Shown piece by piece: positions 1-8,751 of a stretch of 64,000 nt of DNA (the stretch's first letter is position 1; each line of letters begins with the position of its first letter). Made by a program: the position numbers and the translations under genes. Below the pieces are notes generated by a model. The model made no database searches and had not been told where the DNA came from. It saw nothing but the letters and a program-made list of their open reading frames with translations. Origin of the DNA: Alkalihalophilus pseudofirmus (lineage in GTDB: Bacteria; Bacillota; Bacilli; Bacillales; Bacillaceae_D); assembly GCF_029094545.1 (NCBI RefSeq), contig NZ_CP117835.1:1530001-1594000 (forward strand), in the 5' to 3' direction.

Positions 1-1
1 G

Positions 2-484
2 TTCTTTAATATTCACTGTGAGACAAATGAACATGGTCACTACTTTTTTACTGATGAACAGCTTGTTGTATTAAAAACAATCCAAGCACAGCTTCAAGAA
101 GGCAAAAAAATGAAAGAAGTGGACTTAAGTGAATACTCATCGATCATTTCTAAGAGTCCATCAACGGATACAAAGATCCAAAAGCAAACTAAAGCAGTAA
201 ACGTCCATGCTGGGGTATATGAAGAAAAGCTTGAAAATGTGCTGAAACGAGTAGAGGACCTTGAAGCTGAACTTTCTAAAAAAGCAGATGAAGTGGTAAG
301 TTATCAATTATTAAAGCACCGTTCGGAAATTGAAAATATGATGAAAATGCTTCAAAAGCTGGAGGCTAGGATTGATAAAATGGAGGAAAAAGTAACACCA
401 GACGAGGAAGTGGAATTACCGGTTGCAGCTGGGGCAGAACCGAAAAGAAAGTGGAGGTCGTTTAAGCAGATGTTTTCCTTTTAA
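2..484 (+). CDS. racA: RacA-like polar chromosome-anchoring protein (C-terminal part, partial)
   Basis: The frame is open to the left edge, so the true start lies outside the window and 160 residues are visible. The first part (NEHGHYFFTDEQLVVLKTI) looks like the end of a MerR-type winged helix. A charged coiled coil follows (about residues 70-130) containing SYQLLKHRSEIE, then a basic tail ending KRKWRSFKQMFSF. This layout matches RacA of Bacillus, which binds DNA near the origin and anchors it to the pole through DivIVA when sporulation starts. The nearest internal ATG, at 110, would cut off the DNA-binding part and is unlikely to be the start. A hairpin (485-512) separates it from the next gene. 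Confidence 0.75.
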   Translation, partial: FFNIHCETNEHGHYFFTDEQLVVLKTIQAQLQEGKKMKEVDLSEYSSIISKSPSTDTKIQKQTKAVNVHAGVYEEKLENVLKRVEDLEAELSKKADEVVSYQLLKHRSEIENMMKMLQKLEARIDKMEEKVTPDEEVELPVAAGAEPKRKWRSFKQMFSF

Positions 485-512
485 CCCTTATCGTCATTTG
501 CTATGATAAGGG
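485..512 (+). other. intergenic hairpin
   Basis: CCCTTATC and GATAAGGG form a short stem between the racA-like and yppE-like genes. No T-run follows, so it may be a weak terminator or an RNA-processing structure in front of the yppE-like ribosome binding site. Confidence 0.35.
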
Positions 513-526
513 AGAGGTGAGGAAGA

Positions 527-919
527 ATGCTTTCCAAAGAAGAATTAGATTTAAAAACATACAACGAAGAACTTCTTCGTCTAAATGAAGAAGCAGAATC
601 TTATTATATAAATCAGGTTCGAAAAGAAGGATATGAACCTGATTTTTTTGGTGTGGTAAAACCATTTGCTGATCGCGTTAAAGAAACAAGCGAAAATTGG
701 AAGCCGCTTGCAGAAGCGTTTGTGTTGAAAACAAAGCCTAAGCATTTATATCCGATCCAAATCACTCACACGTTTGATAATTTAGAAGTGGTGGCGATTA
801 AATCCTTTTATCCAAAAACAGGGTTGAAAAAGCAAATTGAAACCTTTAAATCGGTTGCGTTTGTCCTCAATCAGTTAAATCAATTGCTCGATGAAGAACA
901 GGATACAACCCATCATTAA
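527..919 (+). CDS. yppE: YppE-like DUF1798 protein
   Basis: A 130-residue soluble helical protein. The spacing DFF...KPF...NWKPLAEAFV...PK-LYPIQI...FDNLEVVAIKSF matches what I remember of the YppE/DUF1798 family of Bacillus, about 125 residues long and of unknown function. The start ATG has a good ribosome site (GAGGTGAGG). Its end lies about 25 bases before the sulfurtransferase start, so the two are probably co-transcribed. There is no signal peptide or catalytic motif. Confidence 0.65.
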   Translation: MLSKEELDLKTYNEELLRLNEEAESYYINQVRKEGYEPDFFGVVKPFADRVKETSENWKPLAEAFVLKTKPKHLYPIQITHTFDNLEVVAIKSFYPKTGLKKQIETFKSVAFVLNQLNQLLDEEQDTTHH

Positions 920-944
920 AAAGACGGTAAGGAGCTGGATACAG

Positions 945-1793
945 ATGAATCAAAACCTGCCATTTATTAAAACAGCTAAAGAGGTCAAAAGCTTAATAGA
1001 GGATGGGGCTTCGCTCCGTTTAATTGATTGCAGAACAAAGCTTGGTGACCCAAGTGATGGCCGCCGAAGGTATGAAGAAAGTCATCTTCCTAATGCGGCT
1101 TACGTGGATCTTGAAGGGGATCTGACTGGCGAGAAAGGAGAGCATGGCGGCAGACATCCATTGCCAACGCCTGAAGCACTAGGGGAGATGTTCAGCCACT
1201 TAGGAATTGACAAAGAAACAATGGTCGTTGCGTATGATGATGAGGGCGGTGCATTTGCTTCTAGACTGTGGTGGATGTTATCTTATGTCGGCCATGAAAA
1301 CGTCTATATATTAAATGGCGGATTTAAAGAGTGGACGGAGCACGGCTTTCCTGTTACAAAAGAAAAACCTGTTTTCACAAAGAAGGACTTTTCTGTAAAT
1401 GTACAGCCGCATATGACGATTTCAAAAGAAGAAGTAGCCGCATCGCTTAATGAGGCTATTCTGATTGACTCTAGGGAGCTTGCAAGGTATCAAGGGATTT
1501 CAGAGCCTGTTGATAAGAAAGCGGGCCGGATTCCAGGAGCGGTTCATGGCTTCTGGAAGGAAAACTTAGATGAATCTGGAATGTGGAAAGATGAACATCG
1601 TTTAAGAGAACGTTTTGCTGATCTGCATTTTGATGAAGAAATTATCGTCTACTGTGGTTCTGGCGTCACGGCTTGCCCGAATATTCTAGCTCTAAAGGGC
1701 TTAGGTTATCAAAATGTAAAACTGTACCCAGGCAGCTGGAGTGATTGGATTACCTATCCGGATGCCCCGATAGAAAAAGAACCGCAATCATAA
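945..1793 (+). CDS. sulfurtransferase with two rhodanese domains
   Basis: A 282-residue protein with two rhodanese domains. The N-terminal inactive copy carries LIDCRTKLGDPSDGRRRYEESHLPNA. The C-terminal catalytic copy has the loop YCGSGVTAC with the persulfide cysteine at residue 237. CGSGVTA is the loop of 3-mercaptopyruvate-type sulfurtransferases (SseA group), although thiosulfate use cannot be excluded. The protein is cytoplasmic. I place the start at ATG 945 because AAGGAG lies 10 bases upstream; the longer frame from 891 would overlap yppE. The stop codon lies inside a strong terminator. Confidence 0.85.
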   Translation: MNQNLPFIKTAKEVKSLIEDGASLRLIDCRTKLGDPSDGRRRYEESHLPNAAYVDLEGDLTGEKGEHGGRHPLPTPEALGEMFSHLGIDKETMVVAYDDEGGAFASRLWWMLSYVGHENVYILNGGFKEWTEHGFPVTKEKPVFTKKDFSVNVQPHMTISKEEVAASLNEAILIDSRELARYQGISEPVDKKAGRIPGAVHGFWKENLDESGMWKDEHRLRERFADLHFDEEIIVYCGSGVTACPNILALKGLGYQNVKLYPGSWSDWITYPDAPIEKEPQS

Positions 1794-1810
1794 ATTGCGG
1801 TTCTTTTTTT
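1779..1810 (+). terminator. terminator after sulfurtransferase gene
   Basis: GAACCGCAAT and ATTGCGGTTC form a stem followed by a run of T. It overlaps the last codons of the gene. Confidence 0.9.
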
Positions 1811-2420
1811 AGTTTGCTGGCTGTTCAATTTTGCGGTGTGGAAGCTGCCACTGATAATGGACGGACAACATTCTAAGTACAACCATTACAATAAATACCA
1901 GCCACAGCCCGATTGTTCCTGTTACTAAATTAAGACCGATCGCGAGACCCGCAATCAATGTCCAGCCAATATAAATTTCTTTTCGCAAGAATAATGGTTT
2001 TCTGCCTGCTAATACATCTCTAATCATGCCGCCCCCTGTTCCTGTGAGCGCTGCAGCAACAAGAACGGCACTTAGCGGATGTCCCATTTCTGTGGCATAC
2101 ATGGCCCCTTGAATGGCAAAAGCAGCAAGACCCATCGCATCAAACAGGATACCGAATTTCAGCCATCTGTTAATCCAAAGGGAAGGGAAAATAAAGGCAA
2201 CAGTCATAACAATAATAGCAATTGTGAATAAAGTTCCTTGATCCCAAAGTGCTGACACAGGCACCCCGATAAGCAGGTTTCGAATTGCACCGCCGCCAAA
2301 AGCGGTGACAAGGCCGAGGATATATACACCCATTAAGTCGTAATCTTCCTCCATTGCGACAATGACGCCACTCAGTGCAAAGGCGACGGTCCCAATAACA
2401 TTTAACACATCAAACGTCAT
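1809..2420 (-). CDS. TRIC-type (UPF0126) membrane channel protein
   Basis: A 203-residue membrane protein with about seven hydrophobic segments. It carries the two glycine-rich family motifs, TAFGGGAIRNLLIG and LTGTGGGMIRDVLAGRKP, each at the start of a three-helix repeat. This is the UPF0126/TRIC family (B. subtilis YvgT type), whose prokaryotic members form trimeric cation-permeable channels. I chose the ATG at 2420, which has GGGGGC in front; a longer frame from 2474 adds 18 non-conserved residues. Confidence 0.85.
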   Translation of the reverse strand: MTFDVLNVIGTVAFALSGVIVAMEEDYDLMGVYILGLVTAFGGGAIRNLLIGVPVSALWDQGTLFTIAIIVMTVAFIFPSLWINRWLKFGILFDAMGLAAFAIQGAMYATEMGHPLSAVLVAAALTGTGGGMIRDVLAGRKPLFLRKEIYIGWTLIAGLAIGLNLVTGTIGLWLVFIVMVVLRMLSVHYQWQLPHRKIEQPAN

Positions 2421-2497
2421 AGTAATGCCCCCATAATAAAGCTCCTTTGTGTGAATTCTCGGTGTAGTATGCATGTCTTTATTGCATCACATAAATC

Positions 2498-2529
2498 AAG
2501 GGTTTGGTTCATTACCGAACCAAACCCTT
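2498..2529 (-). terminator. strong hairpin after the small membrane protein gene
   Basis: AAGGGTTTGGTTC and GAACCAAACCCTT form a perfect 13-bp stem between the two minus-strand genes. The T-run on the minus strand is poor, so termination may be partial. Confidence 0.6.
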
Positions 2530-2553
2530 AAATCAAACTTTCGTGCGTTCTTA

Positions 2554-2757
2554 TTAGCCGTTATCACGGAATGATAGAAAGATCATGAAAGCAAGAGTTA
2601 CAATTGAAAGTGCAGTTAGCGCCCCAGTGATTAAACCAGATGGTTCAGCATGTGCAGCATCTTCTGCAGCACCGCCGCCTGCTGCTAAAATAGCTTGCGC
2701 TCCCATGAATAATGATGTTAATAAGATCGTTGTCATTAGTGCTAGTTTTTTAAACAT
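2554..2757 (-). CDS. small secreted or membrane protein, 67 aa
   Basis: I do not recognise the family. The protein starts with a signal-like segment (MFKKLALMTTILLTSLFMGAQ), passes through an Ala/Gly-rich linker, then has one clear membrane helix (GALTALSIVTLAFMIFLSF) and ends in RDNG. The start at 2757 is fixed by a good GGAGGG site 7 bases upstream; the frame continues upstream to 2829 without a ribosome site. It is a single-gene unit followed by a hairpin. Its function cannot be inferred. Confidence 0.7.
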   Translation of the reverse strand: MFKKLALMTTILLTSLFMGAQAILAAGGGAAEDAAHAEPSGLITGALTALSIVTLAFMIFLSFRDNG

Positions 2758-3132
2758 ATTCGACCCTCCTCTAATAGATAAACCATAGTAGAAACACATA
2801 TATCGATCTATGTATGACAAATAGGTCATACTCGTTCGTCCACTTTATTATAGTGGCGCTCTAAAAAATAATCAACAAGCAATCGCTTACCAAAGCTGTA
2901 TGCAAAGGATGAATGTTACTGAGGGTGCTGAAAGAAATAGAAAGATGATTGTTCGCTGCATATAGGGGTTCGCAAAAATAAGAGCATATGGTAAGATGAT
3001 GAAGATATTAATGTATGTATGTGCGTTTTAAAGAGTTATTTAAATGTTATAGAATGTATTATATAAACACAATCTTTTAGAGGAATTAAGCTATACCTTA
3101 GCAAAACGAAAGCAAACGAGGGGATTACACAC
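2758..3132. other. intergenic region upstream of ilvA
   Basis: AT-rich DNA between divergently transcribed genes. I looked for a T-box leader (AGGGTGGNACCGCG element, specifier hairpin) and a CodY box in front of ilvA and found neither. No convincing small reading frame is present. The immediate leader has an AGGGG-type ribosome site (3118-3124). Confidence 0.5.
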
Positions 3133-4380
3133 ATGGGAACCTTACACATTGAAGATATCATCATTGCCAATCAACGATTAAAGGATGTCGTTACACACAC
3201 GCCGCTTCAAAAAAATCAAGTGTTATCTGAACGTTATCAATGTAATGTCTATTTGAAACGTGAAGACTTGCAAGTTGTTCGTTCATTTAAAATCCGAGGT
3301 GCTTTCCACCAAATATCAAGCTTGCCAGTAGAAGAATTAAACAATGGGGTCGTATGTGCGAGTGCTGGTAATCATGCTCAAGGTGTTGCTTATTCTTGCC
3401 ATACCCTAAAGATCACTGGCAAGATCTTTATGCCTTCAACTACACCTAGGCAGAAAGTAGATCAAGTGAAATTCTTTGGTAAGGAATATGTGGAAGTCAT
3501 TTTAATTGGTGATACATTTGACGATTCTTTTAATGAAGCAATGAAATATTGCGAAGAGCATCAAATGGCATTTATTCACCCCTTTGACCAAGAAAAAATT
3601 GTAGCCGGTCAAGGAACAGTGGGTATGGAAATTATGAATGATATTGAAGAAAATATAGACTACTTATTTTCATCTATTGGCGGCGGCGGATTAATCAGCG
3701 GAACTGGAACATATATTAAGAGTATTTCACCACGCACAAAGATCATCGGATGTGAGCCTTCAGGCGCACCGGCGATGAAAGAATCGATCGAACAAGGAAA
3801 AGTTATTGAACTTGAAAAGATTGATAAATTTGTGGACGGTGCCGCTGTAAAAAAAGTAGGTGATCTTCCATTTGAGATTTGTCAAAAGATCCTTGATGAT
3901 ATCGTGTTAGTACCTGAAGGGAAAATTTGTACAACCATCCTGGAGTTGTACAACCAGAATGCGATTGTCGCAGAACCTGCAGGGGCTATGCCGATCTCTG
4001 CCCTCGACTTCTATAAAGATGAAATTAAAGGAAAAACGGTTGTTTGTGTAGTTAGTGGAGGTAACAACGATATTGGACGTATGCAGGAAATGAGGGAACG
4101 TTCGTTGATCTATGAAGGGCTGCAACATTATTTTATTGTTCAATTCCCGCAGCGTGCCGGGGCATTAAGAGAATTTATCTCAGATGTGCTTGGGCCGGAT
4201 GATGATATTACACGTTTTGAGTATACAAAGAAAAATAATAAGGCAAATGGACCTGTCCTGATTGGAATCGAACTTAAATGTGATGAAGATTACGATCACT
4301 TAATAGATCGATTGGAGAAAAAAGGATTCGGTTATCATGAAATCAACAAAAATGAAAGTTTATTCAACTTATTAATTTGA
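3133..4380 (+). CDS. ilvA: threonine ammonia-lyase (threonine deaminase)
   Basis: Converts L-threonine to 2-oxobutyrate and ammonia, the first step of isoleucine synthesis. It is a fold-type II PLP enzyme of 415 residues. The PLP lysine is K53 in SFKIRGA, the asparagine loop is SAGNHAQG, and the phosphate-binding glycine loop is SSIGGGGLISG. The C-terminal 90 residues (HYFIVQFPQRAGALREF...) form the ACT-like regulatory module of the short Bacillus-type IlvA. It stands alone rather than beside ilv-leu genes, and a terminator follows. Confidence 0.95.
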   Translation: MGTLHIEDIIIANQRLKDVVTHTPLQKNQVLSERYQCNVYLKREDLQVVRSFKIRGAFHQISSLPVEELNNGVVCASAGNHAQGVAYSCHTLKITGKIFMPSTTPRQKVDQVKFFGKEYVEVILIGDTFDDSFNEAMKYCEEHQMAFIHPFDQEKIVAGQGTVGMEIMNDIEENIDYLFSSIGGGGLISGTGTYIKSISPRTKIIGCEPSGAPAMKESIEQGKVIELEKIDKFVDGAAVKKVGDLPFEICQKILDDIVLVPEGKICTTILELYNQNAIVAEPAGAMPISALDFYKDEIKGKTVVCVVSGGNNDIGRMQEMRERSLIYEGLQHYFIVQFPQRAGALREFISDVLGPDDDITRFEYTKKNNKANGPVLIGIELKCDEDYDHLIDRLEKKGFGYHEINKNESLFNLLI

Positions 4381-4395
4381 TGTCCTTTTATAAAT

Positions 4396-4430
4396 AGCTC
4401 GTTCTCATTGCGAACGAGCTTTCTTTTAAT
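4396..4430 (+). terminator. terminator after ilvA
   Basis: AGCTCGTTC and GAACGAGCT flank a short loop and are followed by TTCTTTT. Confidence 0.9.
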
Positions 4431-4459
4431 CTAAAACTAGTTCAAAAGGTGTGAGTATA

Positions 4460-5368
4460 ATGGCGTTAAATCAAGAGGGGATTTTGCTTGATTCGGGAAC
4501 AAATGAGCTTGAAGTCATAGTGTTTAATGTTGGAAATGGTACGTATGGGATAAATGTGATGAAAGTTCGTGAGATTGTTCAGACGCAAACCGTAACCCAT
4601 ATTCCTAATAGTCATCCGCATATTGAAGGAATGATTCGTCTGCGTGATGAGGTGTTAACAGTTGTTAACTTAAAAGAAGTATTAGGGTGTGTGAGCGAGG
4701 GAGACGACAGTCAAGATAAGTTTATCGTTTCTGAGTTAAATAAAATGAAAGTTGCTTTCCGTGTCAGCGGCGTTTCGAGAATTCATCGTATTTCTTGGGA
4801 ACAAATTGAAAAGCCGACTGAATTATCTCAAGGGCTCCAAAGTGCAACAACAGGGGTCATTAAACTTGACGGACAAATGATTCTGCTTCTTGACTTTGAG
4901 AAAATTGTAGTAGATATTAATCCATCAAAAGGAATCAATGTGGAACAAGTTAGAAAGCTCGGGAGAAGAGAGCGCAGTCATAAAAAAATTGTCGTAGCGG
5001 AAGATTCAGCTATGTTGCGTAAGCTGCTTCATCAGACCTTAGCTGAGGCGGGGTATGAACAAGTAACTTTCTTTGAAAATGGGAAAGAGGCGCTTGATTA
5101 CCTTGAATATCTTCAAACGTCAGATGAGCATACGGTTGAAGAAGAGGTACAGCTTGTTATAACAGATCTTGAGATGCCGAAAATGGATGGACTCCATTTA
5201 ACAAGACGGATAAAAGAAGATGATGATTTTAAACGAATCCCCGTTATTATCTTTTCCTCTTTAATTACTGATGACTTATATCATAAGGGGATTGCAGTTG
5301 GTGCAGACAGACAGGTTAGTAAACCTGAAATCGTAAAATTAATAGAAGAGATTGATCTTTTAGTATAG
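4460..5368 (+). CDS. cheV: chemotaxis coupling protein CheV
   Basis: A 302-residue fusion of a CheW-type coupling domain (about residues 10-155, with the typical GINVMKVREIV and IRLRDEVLTVVNL segments) and a response-regulator receiver domain (about 175-302). The phosphorylated aspartate should be D236 in VITDLEMPKMDG, with acidic residues in VVAEDSAM and lysine in SKPE. CheV links receptors to CheA and tunes adaptation when phosphorylated. I prefer ATG 4460, with AAAGGTG spaced 8 bases away, over GTG 4451. It is monocistronic between two terminators. Confidence 0.95.
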   Translation: MALNQEGILLDSGTNELEVIVFNVGNGTYGINVMKVREIVQTQTVTHIPNSHPHIEGMIRLRDEVLTVVNLKEVLGCVSEGDDSQDKFIVSELNKMKVAFRVSGVSRIHRISWEQIEKPTELSQGLQSATTGVIKLDGQMILLLDFEKIVVDINPSKGINVEQVRKLGRRERSHKKIVVAEDSAMLRKLLHQTLAEAGYEQVTFFENGKEALDYLEYLQTSDEHTVEEEVQLVITDLEMPKMDGLHLTRRIKEDDDFKRIPVIIFSSLITDDLYHKGIAVGADRQVSKPEIVKLIEEIDLLV

Positions 5369-5371
5369 AAC

Positions 5372-5406
5372 AAAACCTCCCCTAATGTAGTGGGAGGTTT
5401 CTTCGT
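5372..5406 (+). terminator. terminator after cheV
   Basis: AACCTCCC and GGGAGGTT stem, then TTCTT. Confidence 0.8.
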
Positions 5407-5671
5407 GTAGTTATAAAAATGTATAAAAAATGTATAGAGAAAAAGACAAAGACGTATGTACAACTAATAAATAAGGATATCTGATAATTCTGATGAATAA
5501 AAATTCAATGAGATACATTGACGGTTTCCTCAAATTGGATTAAGGTTAAATAAGATAATAGAGATGATTACAACATTATACATAGAGATGGATTTGATGA
5601 TAAGAATAAATAGAGAGAAATAAAATTCATTCTAGAAAAGAGAGAAAGTGTGGATAGGAGAGTGTTTGGTA
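5407..5671. other. AT-rich intergenic region
   Basis: About 265 bases with no convincing reading frame. A possible -35 (TTGACG near 5519) lacks a good partner -10. Nothing else is supported. Confidence 0.4.
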
Positions 5672-6304
5672 GTGGAGAGGTATAAAGGCATAGGCCTTGT
5701 TTTGGCAGGGCTGTTATTGACTTCTTTTGGGCTGCGTTTTTTAGCTATGCATGATTTGACGTTTGGCGGTACGGCAGGACTTGCTACAGTGTTAACATAT
5801 ATGAGCCCGTGGAGCTGGGGTTTATTATTTTTCTTAGTGAATTTGCCTTTCTTTATCATTTCGTGGACGAAGCTAGGTAAATGGTTTACTTTATCAAGTT
5901 TACTTTCCATTACTGCTATTTCAGTGATCAGAGATTTCCTTGATGTGATGCCTTTTTTCAATGTTCCTTTATGGCTTGCAACTGCATTAGCTGGGATTTT
6001 CATTGGGATAGGTGTAACACTTGTCTTGAATAATGGGTCATCTCTTGGGGGTATTCATATTTTAGCTCTGTATATGGATCAAAAATGGGGAATTAATCGA
6101 GGGGTTACAATTTTTGTTAGTGATTTCTTAATTATTTTATTTGCTGCCTTGTTAGTAGGCTTCCAACAAGCCTTGTTATCTGTTCTTGTGATTTTTGTGG
6201 CAAGTACCATTATCGGGCGTTACAAGAAGTCCCCGATTCCAAAAGAAGCAGAAAATGGCGAAGACGCTTATGTATCTATGCCTGCTAAAAGCATTCATGA
6301 ATAA
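5672..6304 (+). CDS. YitT-family membrane protein (short form)
   Basis: About 210 residues with five or six membrane helices. The segments GLRFLAMHDLTFGGTAGLATVL and NNGSSLGGIHILALYMDQ match the YitT/DUF161 membrane domain, and the soluble DUF2179 tail seen in full-length YitT proteins is missing. Its substrate is unknown. The start is uncertain: GTG 5648, TTG 5666 and GTG 5672 share the same frame, and GGAG at 5657 best serves 5666 or 5672. Confidence 0.75.
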   Translation: MERYKGIGLVLAGLLLTSFGLRFLAMHDLTFGGTAGLATVLTYMSPWSWGLLFFLVNLPFFIISWTKLGKWFTLSSLLSITAISVIRDFLDVMPFFNVPLWLATALAGIFIGIGVTLVLNNGSSLGGIHILALYMDQKWGINRGVTIFVSDFLIILFAALLVGFQQALLSVLVIFVASTIIGRYKKSPIPKEAENGEDAYVSMPAKSIHE

Positions 6305-6310
6305 TTAGGT

Positions 6311-6342
6311 AACGAACAATCCTTCAGGGTTGTTCGTTTTTT
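6311..6342 (+). terminator. terminator after YitT-like gene
   Basis: AACGAACAA and TTGTTCGTT stem followed by TTTT. Confidence 0.9.
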
Positions 6343-6403
6343 AGTGAATTAGTTAAAGAGAAAATGCTATACTTCAACTAATACATACTGGCGGAGGGGT
6401 ACC

Positions 6404-7321
6404 ATGGAATTTCATTTTTTAGGAACTGGTTCAGGAGTTCCAGCTATTGAGAGAAATGTAAGTGCGATGGCGATACGTTTTTTGCAGCAAAAAGGCACTC
6501 AATGGTTGTTTGACTGCGGAGAAGCGACTCAGCATCAATTATTGCATTCACCCATCACTTTAACAAAAATTGACCGGATTTTTATCACACATCTACACGG
6601 CGATCATATTTTTGGACTGCCTGGATTGATGGGTTCAAGGTCTTTTCAGGGAGCGCTGAGTCCTCTTGTCATTTATGGACCCAGAGGCTTAGCTGAGTTT
6701 ATTGAGGCGTCTCTAGCTGTATCAAAAACTCATCTTCGGTATCCATATGAAGTGATTGAACTTGAAGAAGGCTTCATGTTTGAAACAGAACATCTTTCAG
6801 TGGAAGCATTGGCACTAAATCATGTGATGCCTAGCTTTGCGTTTAAGGTGACTGAAAAAGATAAACCAGGTACATTGGATATTAAGAAAATAGAAGCGTA
6901 CAATATCCCAAAAGGTCCACATTATCAAACGTTAAAAGAGGGAAAAACGATTACTTTAGAAGATGGTCGCACGATCAATGGACAGGAATTTGTCGGCCCC
7001 CAAAAAAATGGCCGGGTTGTGGTGATTGCAGGAGATACAAGGCCTACTAAAGAAATGATTAAATTCAGCAGGGAAGCAGATATTTTGATTCATGAGGCAA
7101 CATTTAGAGCGGATAAAGCGGATCATGCTGTTCAATTTGGTCACAGCACAACACTAGAAGCGGCCTCTCTTGCAAAAGAAGCAAAAGTTAAGACTCTGCT
7201 GCTCACTCATATCAGCTCAAGGTATACAGGTGAGGAAGAGGCGTTTCTCAAAGAGGCTAAAACGATTTTTGAAAACACGCATCTTGCTCATGATTTGATG
7301 GTGTATACGCTTAGTTCATGA
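6404..7321 (+). CDS. rnz: ribonuclease Z (tRNA 3' endonuclease)
   Basis: Cuts the 3' trailer from tRNA precursors that lack an encoded CCA. The 305-residue length fits the short RNase Z form. The zinc motif HLHGDH is at residues 63-68, followed by IFGLPGLMGSRSF. Further zinc ligands lie in LNHVMPSFAF, VVIAGDTRPT and HEATF...HSTTLEAA. The exosite region is about residues 155-180. A good GGAGGGG site precedes the ATG. Confidence 0.95.
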   Translation: MEFHFLGTGSGVPAIERNVSAMAIRFLQQKGTQWLFDCGEATQHQLLHSPITLTKIDRIFITHLHGDHIFGLPGLMGSRSFQGALSPLVIYGPRGLAEFIEASLAVSKTHLRYPYEVIELEEGFMFETEHLSVEALALNHVMPSFAFKVTEKDKPGTLDIKKIEAYNIPKGPHYQTLKEGKTITLEDGRTINGQEFVGPQKNGRVVVIAGDTRPTKEMIKFSREADILIHEATFRADKADHAVQFGHSTTLEAASLAKEAKVKTLLLTHISSRYTGEEEAFLKEAKTIFENTHLAHDLMVYTLSS

Positions 7322-7384
7322 ATAAATTTGTAAACAAAAAGGCATAGTAACATCATTCGCTAAACCAATTTACAGGGGGAGTTA

Positions 7385-7648
7385 ATGATGGCTAACCGTG
7401 ACCAAATGGAATCATGTATGGAGAAAGCAGAATCAGTTATTGAACAAGTTCAAAAAGTGTATGATGACGCTAGACGCGTTCAACCCGGAACAGAAGAAGA
7501 GTATACAAATGCTCAAATGATGTTAGAGGAAATGAGCGGGGAGCTTGATGATGTGCTAAGAGCGGCGACTCCAGAACAGCGTGAGGCACTTAATCGTAAA
7601 CAGCAGCAGATCAGACAGCTGCAAAATAATATGATCCTAAAACGCTAA
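7385..7648 (+). CDS. small DUF2524-like protein (YtzC type)
   Basis: An 86-87 residue, highly charged, fully helical protein (two long amphipathic helices with a QPGTEEEYTNAQ turn). It resembles the DUF2524/YtzC family of Bacillus, which has no known function. Two tandem ATG codons (7385, 7388) follow an AGGGGGAG site. It is monocistronic. Confidence 0.6.
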   Translation: MMANRDQMESCMEKAESVIEQVQKVYDDARRVQPGTEEEYTNAQMMLEEMSGELDDVLRAATPEQREALNRKQQQIRQLQNNMILKR

Positions 7649-7694
7649 AAGCTCACATACTTTCTTGGTGCCTGCTGACTATAAGCAAGAAAGG

Positions 7695-7744
7695 GCTGTC
7701 TTTGAAGATTCATAAAGATCTTCAAGGGCAGCTTTTTGCTTTTT
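7695..7744 (+). terminator. terminator upstream of thioredoxin-like gene
   Basis: A long stem, GCTG plus CTTTGAAGAT pairing with ATCTTCAAG plus GCAGC, followed by TTTTTGCTTTTTG. Confidence 0.8.
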
Positions 7745-7810
7745 GAAGCGCTTCTCTTTTTCGTGCGTAAGCTAACATTATTTGCTACAATAGAAGTGTC
7801 AGGAGTGAGC

Positions 7811-8170
7811 ATGATGGAGAGTATTACGGAACAAGAATTAAATGAACGTCTCAAAAGTAAGGAAGAATTACAATTTGTGTTTGTGACAACCCCTCTTTGC
7901 GGAACGTGTAAATTGGCTAGGAGAATGCTTATGATCCTTGAGGAGTCTGCACCTGAATTTAAACCGCTAGAATTGAATGTCAATACCGCGGCAGGCTTTG
8001 CAAACAGGTGGAAAATTAAAAGTGTTCCCGTATTGCTCGTTTTTAAAAAAGGCTTAGGTGTAGAAAGAATCTATGCTTTTCACTCCATCGCTCATTTGTA
8101 TGAAATGTTAAAACCATATGTAGGCAAAGAAAGCATACATAATCTAGGTGAAGATAAAAAGGGGAGATAG
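7811..8170 (+). CDS. thioredoxin-family protein, YtpP-like
   Basis: 119 residues with a thioredoxin fold. The active site is CGTC at residues 30-33 (TTPLCGTCKLARRML), in place of the usual WCGPC. The cis-proline loop is SVPVLLVFKKG. There is no signal peptide, so it acts in the cytoplasm. ATG 7811 is chosen because AGGAG lies just upstream; the frame upstream overlaps the preceding terminator. It ends 5 bases before brxA, so the two are almost surely co-transcribed. Confidence 0.8.
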   Translation: MMESITEQELNERLKSKEELQFVFVTTPLCGTCKLARRMLMILEESAPEFKPLELNVNTAAGFANRWKIKSVPVLLVFKKGLGVERIYAFHSIAHLYEMLKPYVGKESIHNLGEDKKGR

Positions 8171-8175
8171 TAGTT

Positions 8176-8613
8176 ATGTCAATGCATTATGAAGAATATA
8201 TGAAGCAGGTAGTACTGCCAATGAGAAAAGAACTGACGGATGCCGGCTTTCGTGAATTAACAACAGCTGAGGAAGTAGATCAATATATGAAGGATGCTGA
8301 GGGTACAACGCTTGTTGTTATTAACTCTGTGTGCGGGTGTGCAGCAGGGCTTGCAAGACCTGCTGCGATAACATCGTTATCACACGATCACACGCCAGAT
8401 CATTTGGTGACAGTATTTGCTGGGCAAGATAAAGAAGCAACTGCTACGATGCGTTCTTATTTCAGTGATATTCCGCCATCTTCTCCATCAATGGCAATTT
8501 TGAAAGGATCTGAGGTCGTTCACTTTATCCCTCGTGAGCAAATTGAAGGAGCAGCCCCTGAATCGATTATTCGAAATTTAGCTCTTGCATACAACGAACA
8601 TTGCCAGTCATAA
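8176..8613 (+). CDS. brxA: bacilliredoxin BrxA (YphP/YqiW family)
   Basis: A 145-residue protein with the CGC active site at residues 53-55 (NSVCGCAAGLARPAA). This identifies the family that removes bacillithiol from oxidised protein cysteines. The opening (MSMHYEEYMKQVVLPMRKEL) and VVHFIPR resemble BrxA (YphP) more than BrxB. It shares a transcript with the upstream thioredoxin-like gene, which could recycle it or repair the same targets. Confidence 0.92.
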   Translation: MSMHYEEYMKQVVLPMRKELTDAGFRELTTAEEVDQYMKDAEGTTLVVINSVCGCAAGLARPAAITSLSHDHTPDHLVTVFAGQDKEATATMRSYFSDIPPSSPSMAILKGSEVVHFIPREQIEGAAPESIIRNLALAYNEHCQS

Positions 8614-8664
8614 ATGACAATTGTTTGTTTAGGTCAACCTAGATGTAGGTTATCCAAATAAAAA

Positions 8665-8703
8665 GAAGCCTCCTCACCTTAGTATAAGGCGAAGAGGCTT
8701 TCC
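8665..8703 (+). terminator. terminator after brxA
   Basis: AAGCCTC/CTTCGCC-type paired arms around AGTAT, ending GAGGCTTTCCTCGTTTT. Confidence 0.8.
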
Positions 8704-8751
8704 TCGTTTTAGTAACAATCAATTTTGTACAAGTCGAAAGGAGCATCTATT

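Noticed and set aside
2758-3132. Possible T-box leader for ilvA
   Set aside because: No T-box sequence, specifier loop or terminator/antiterminator pair could be found.
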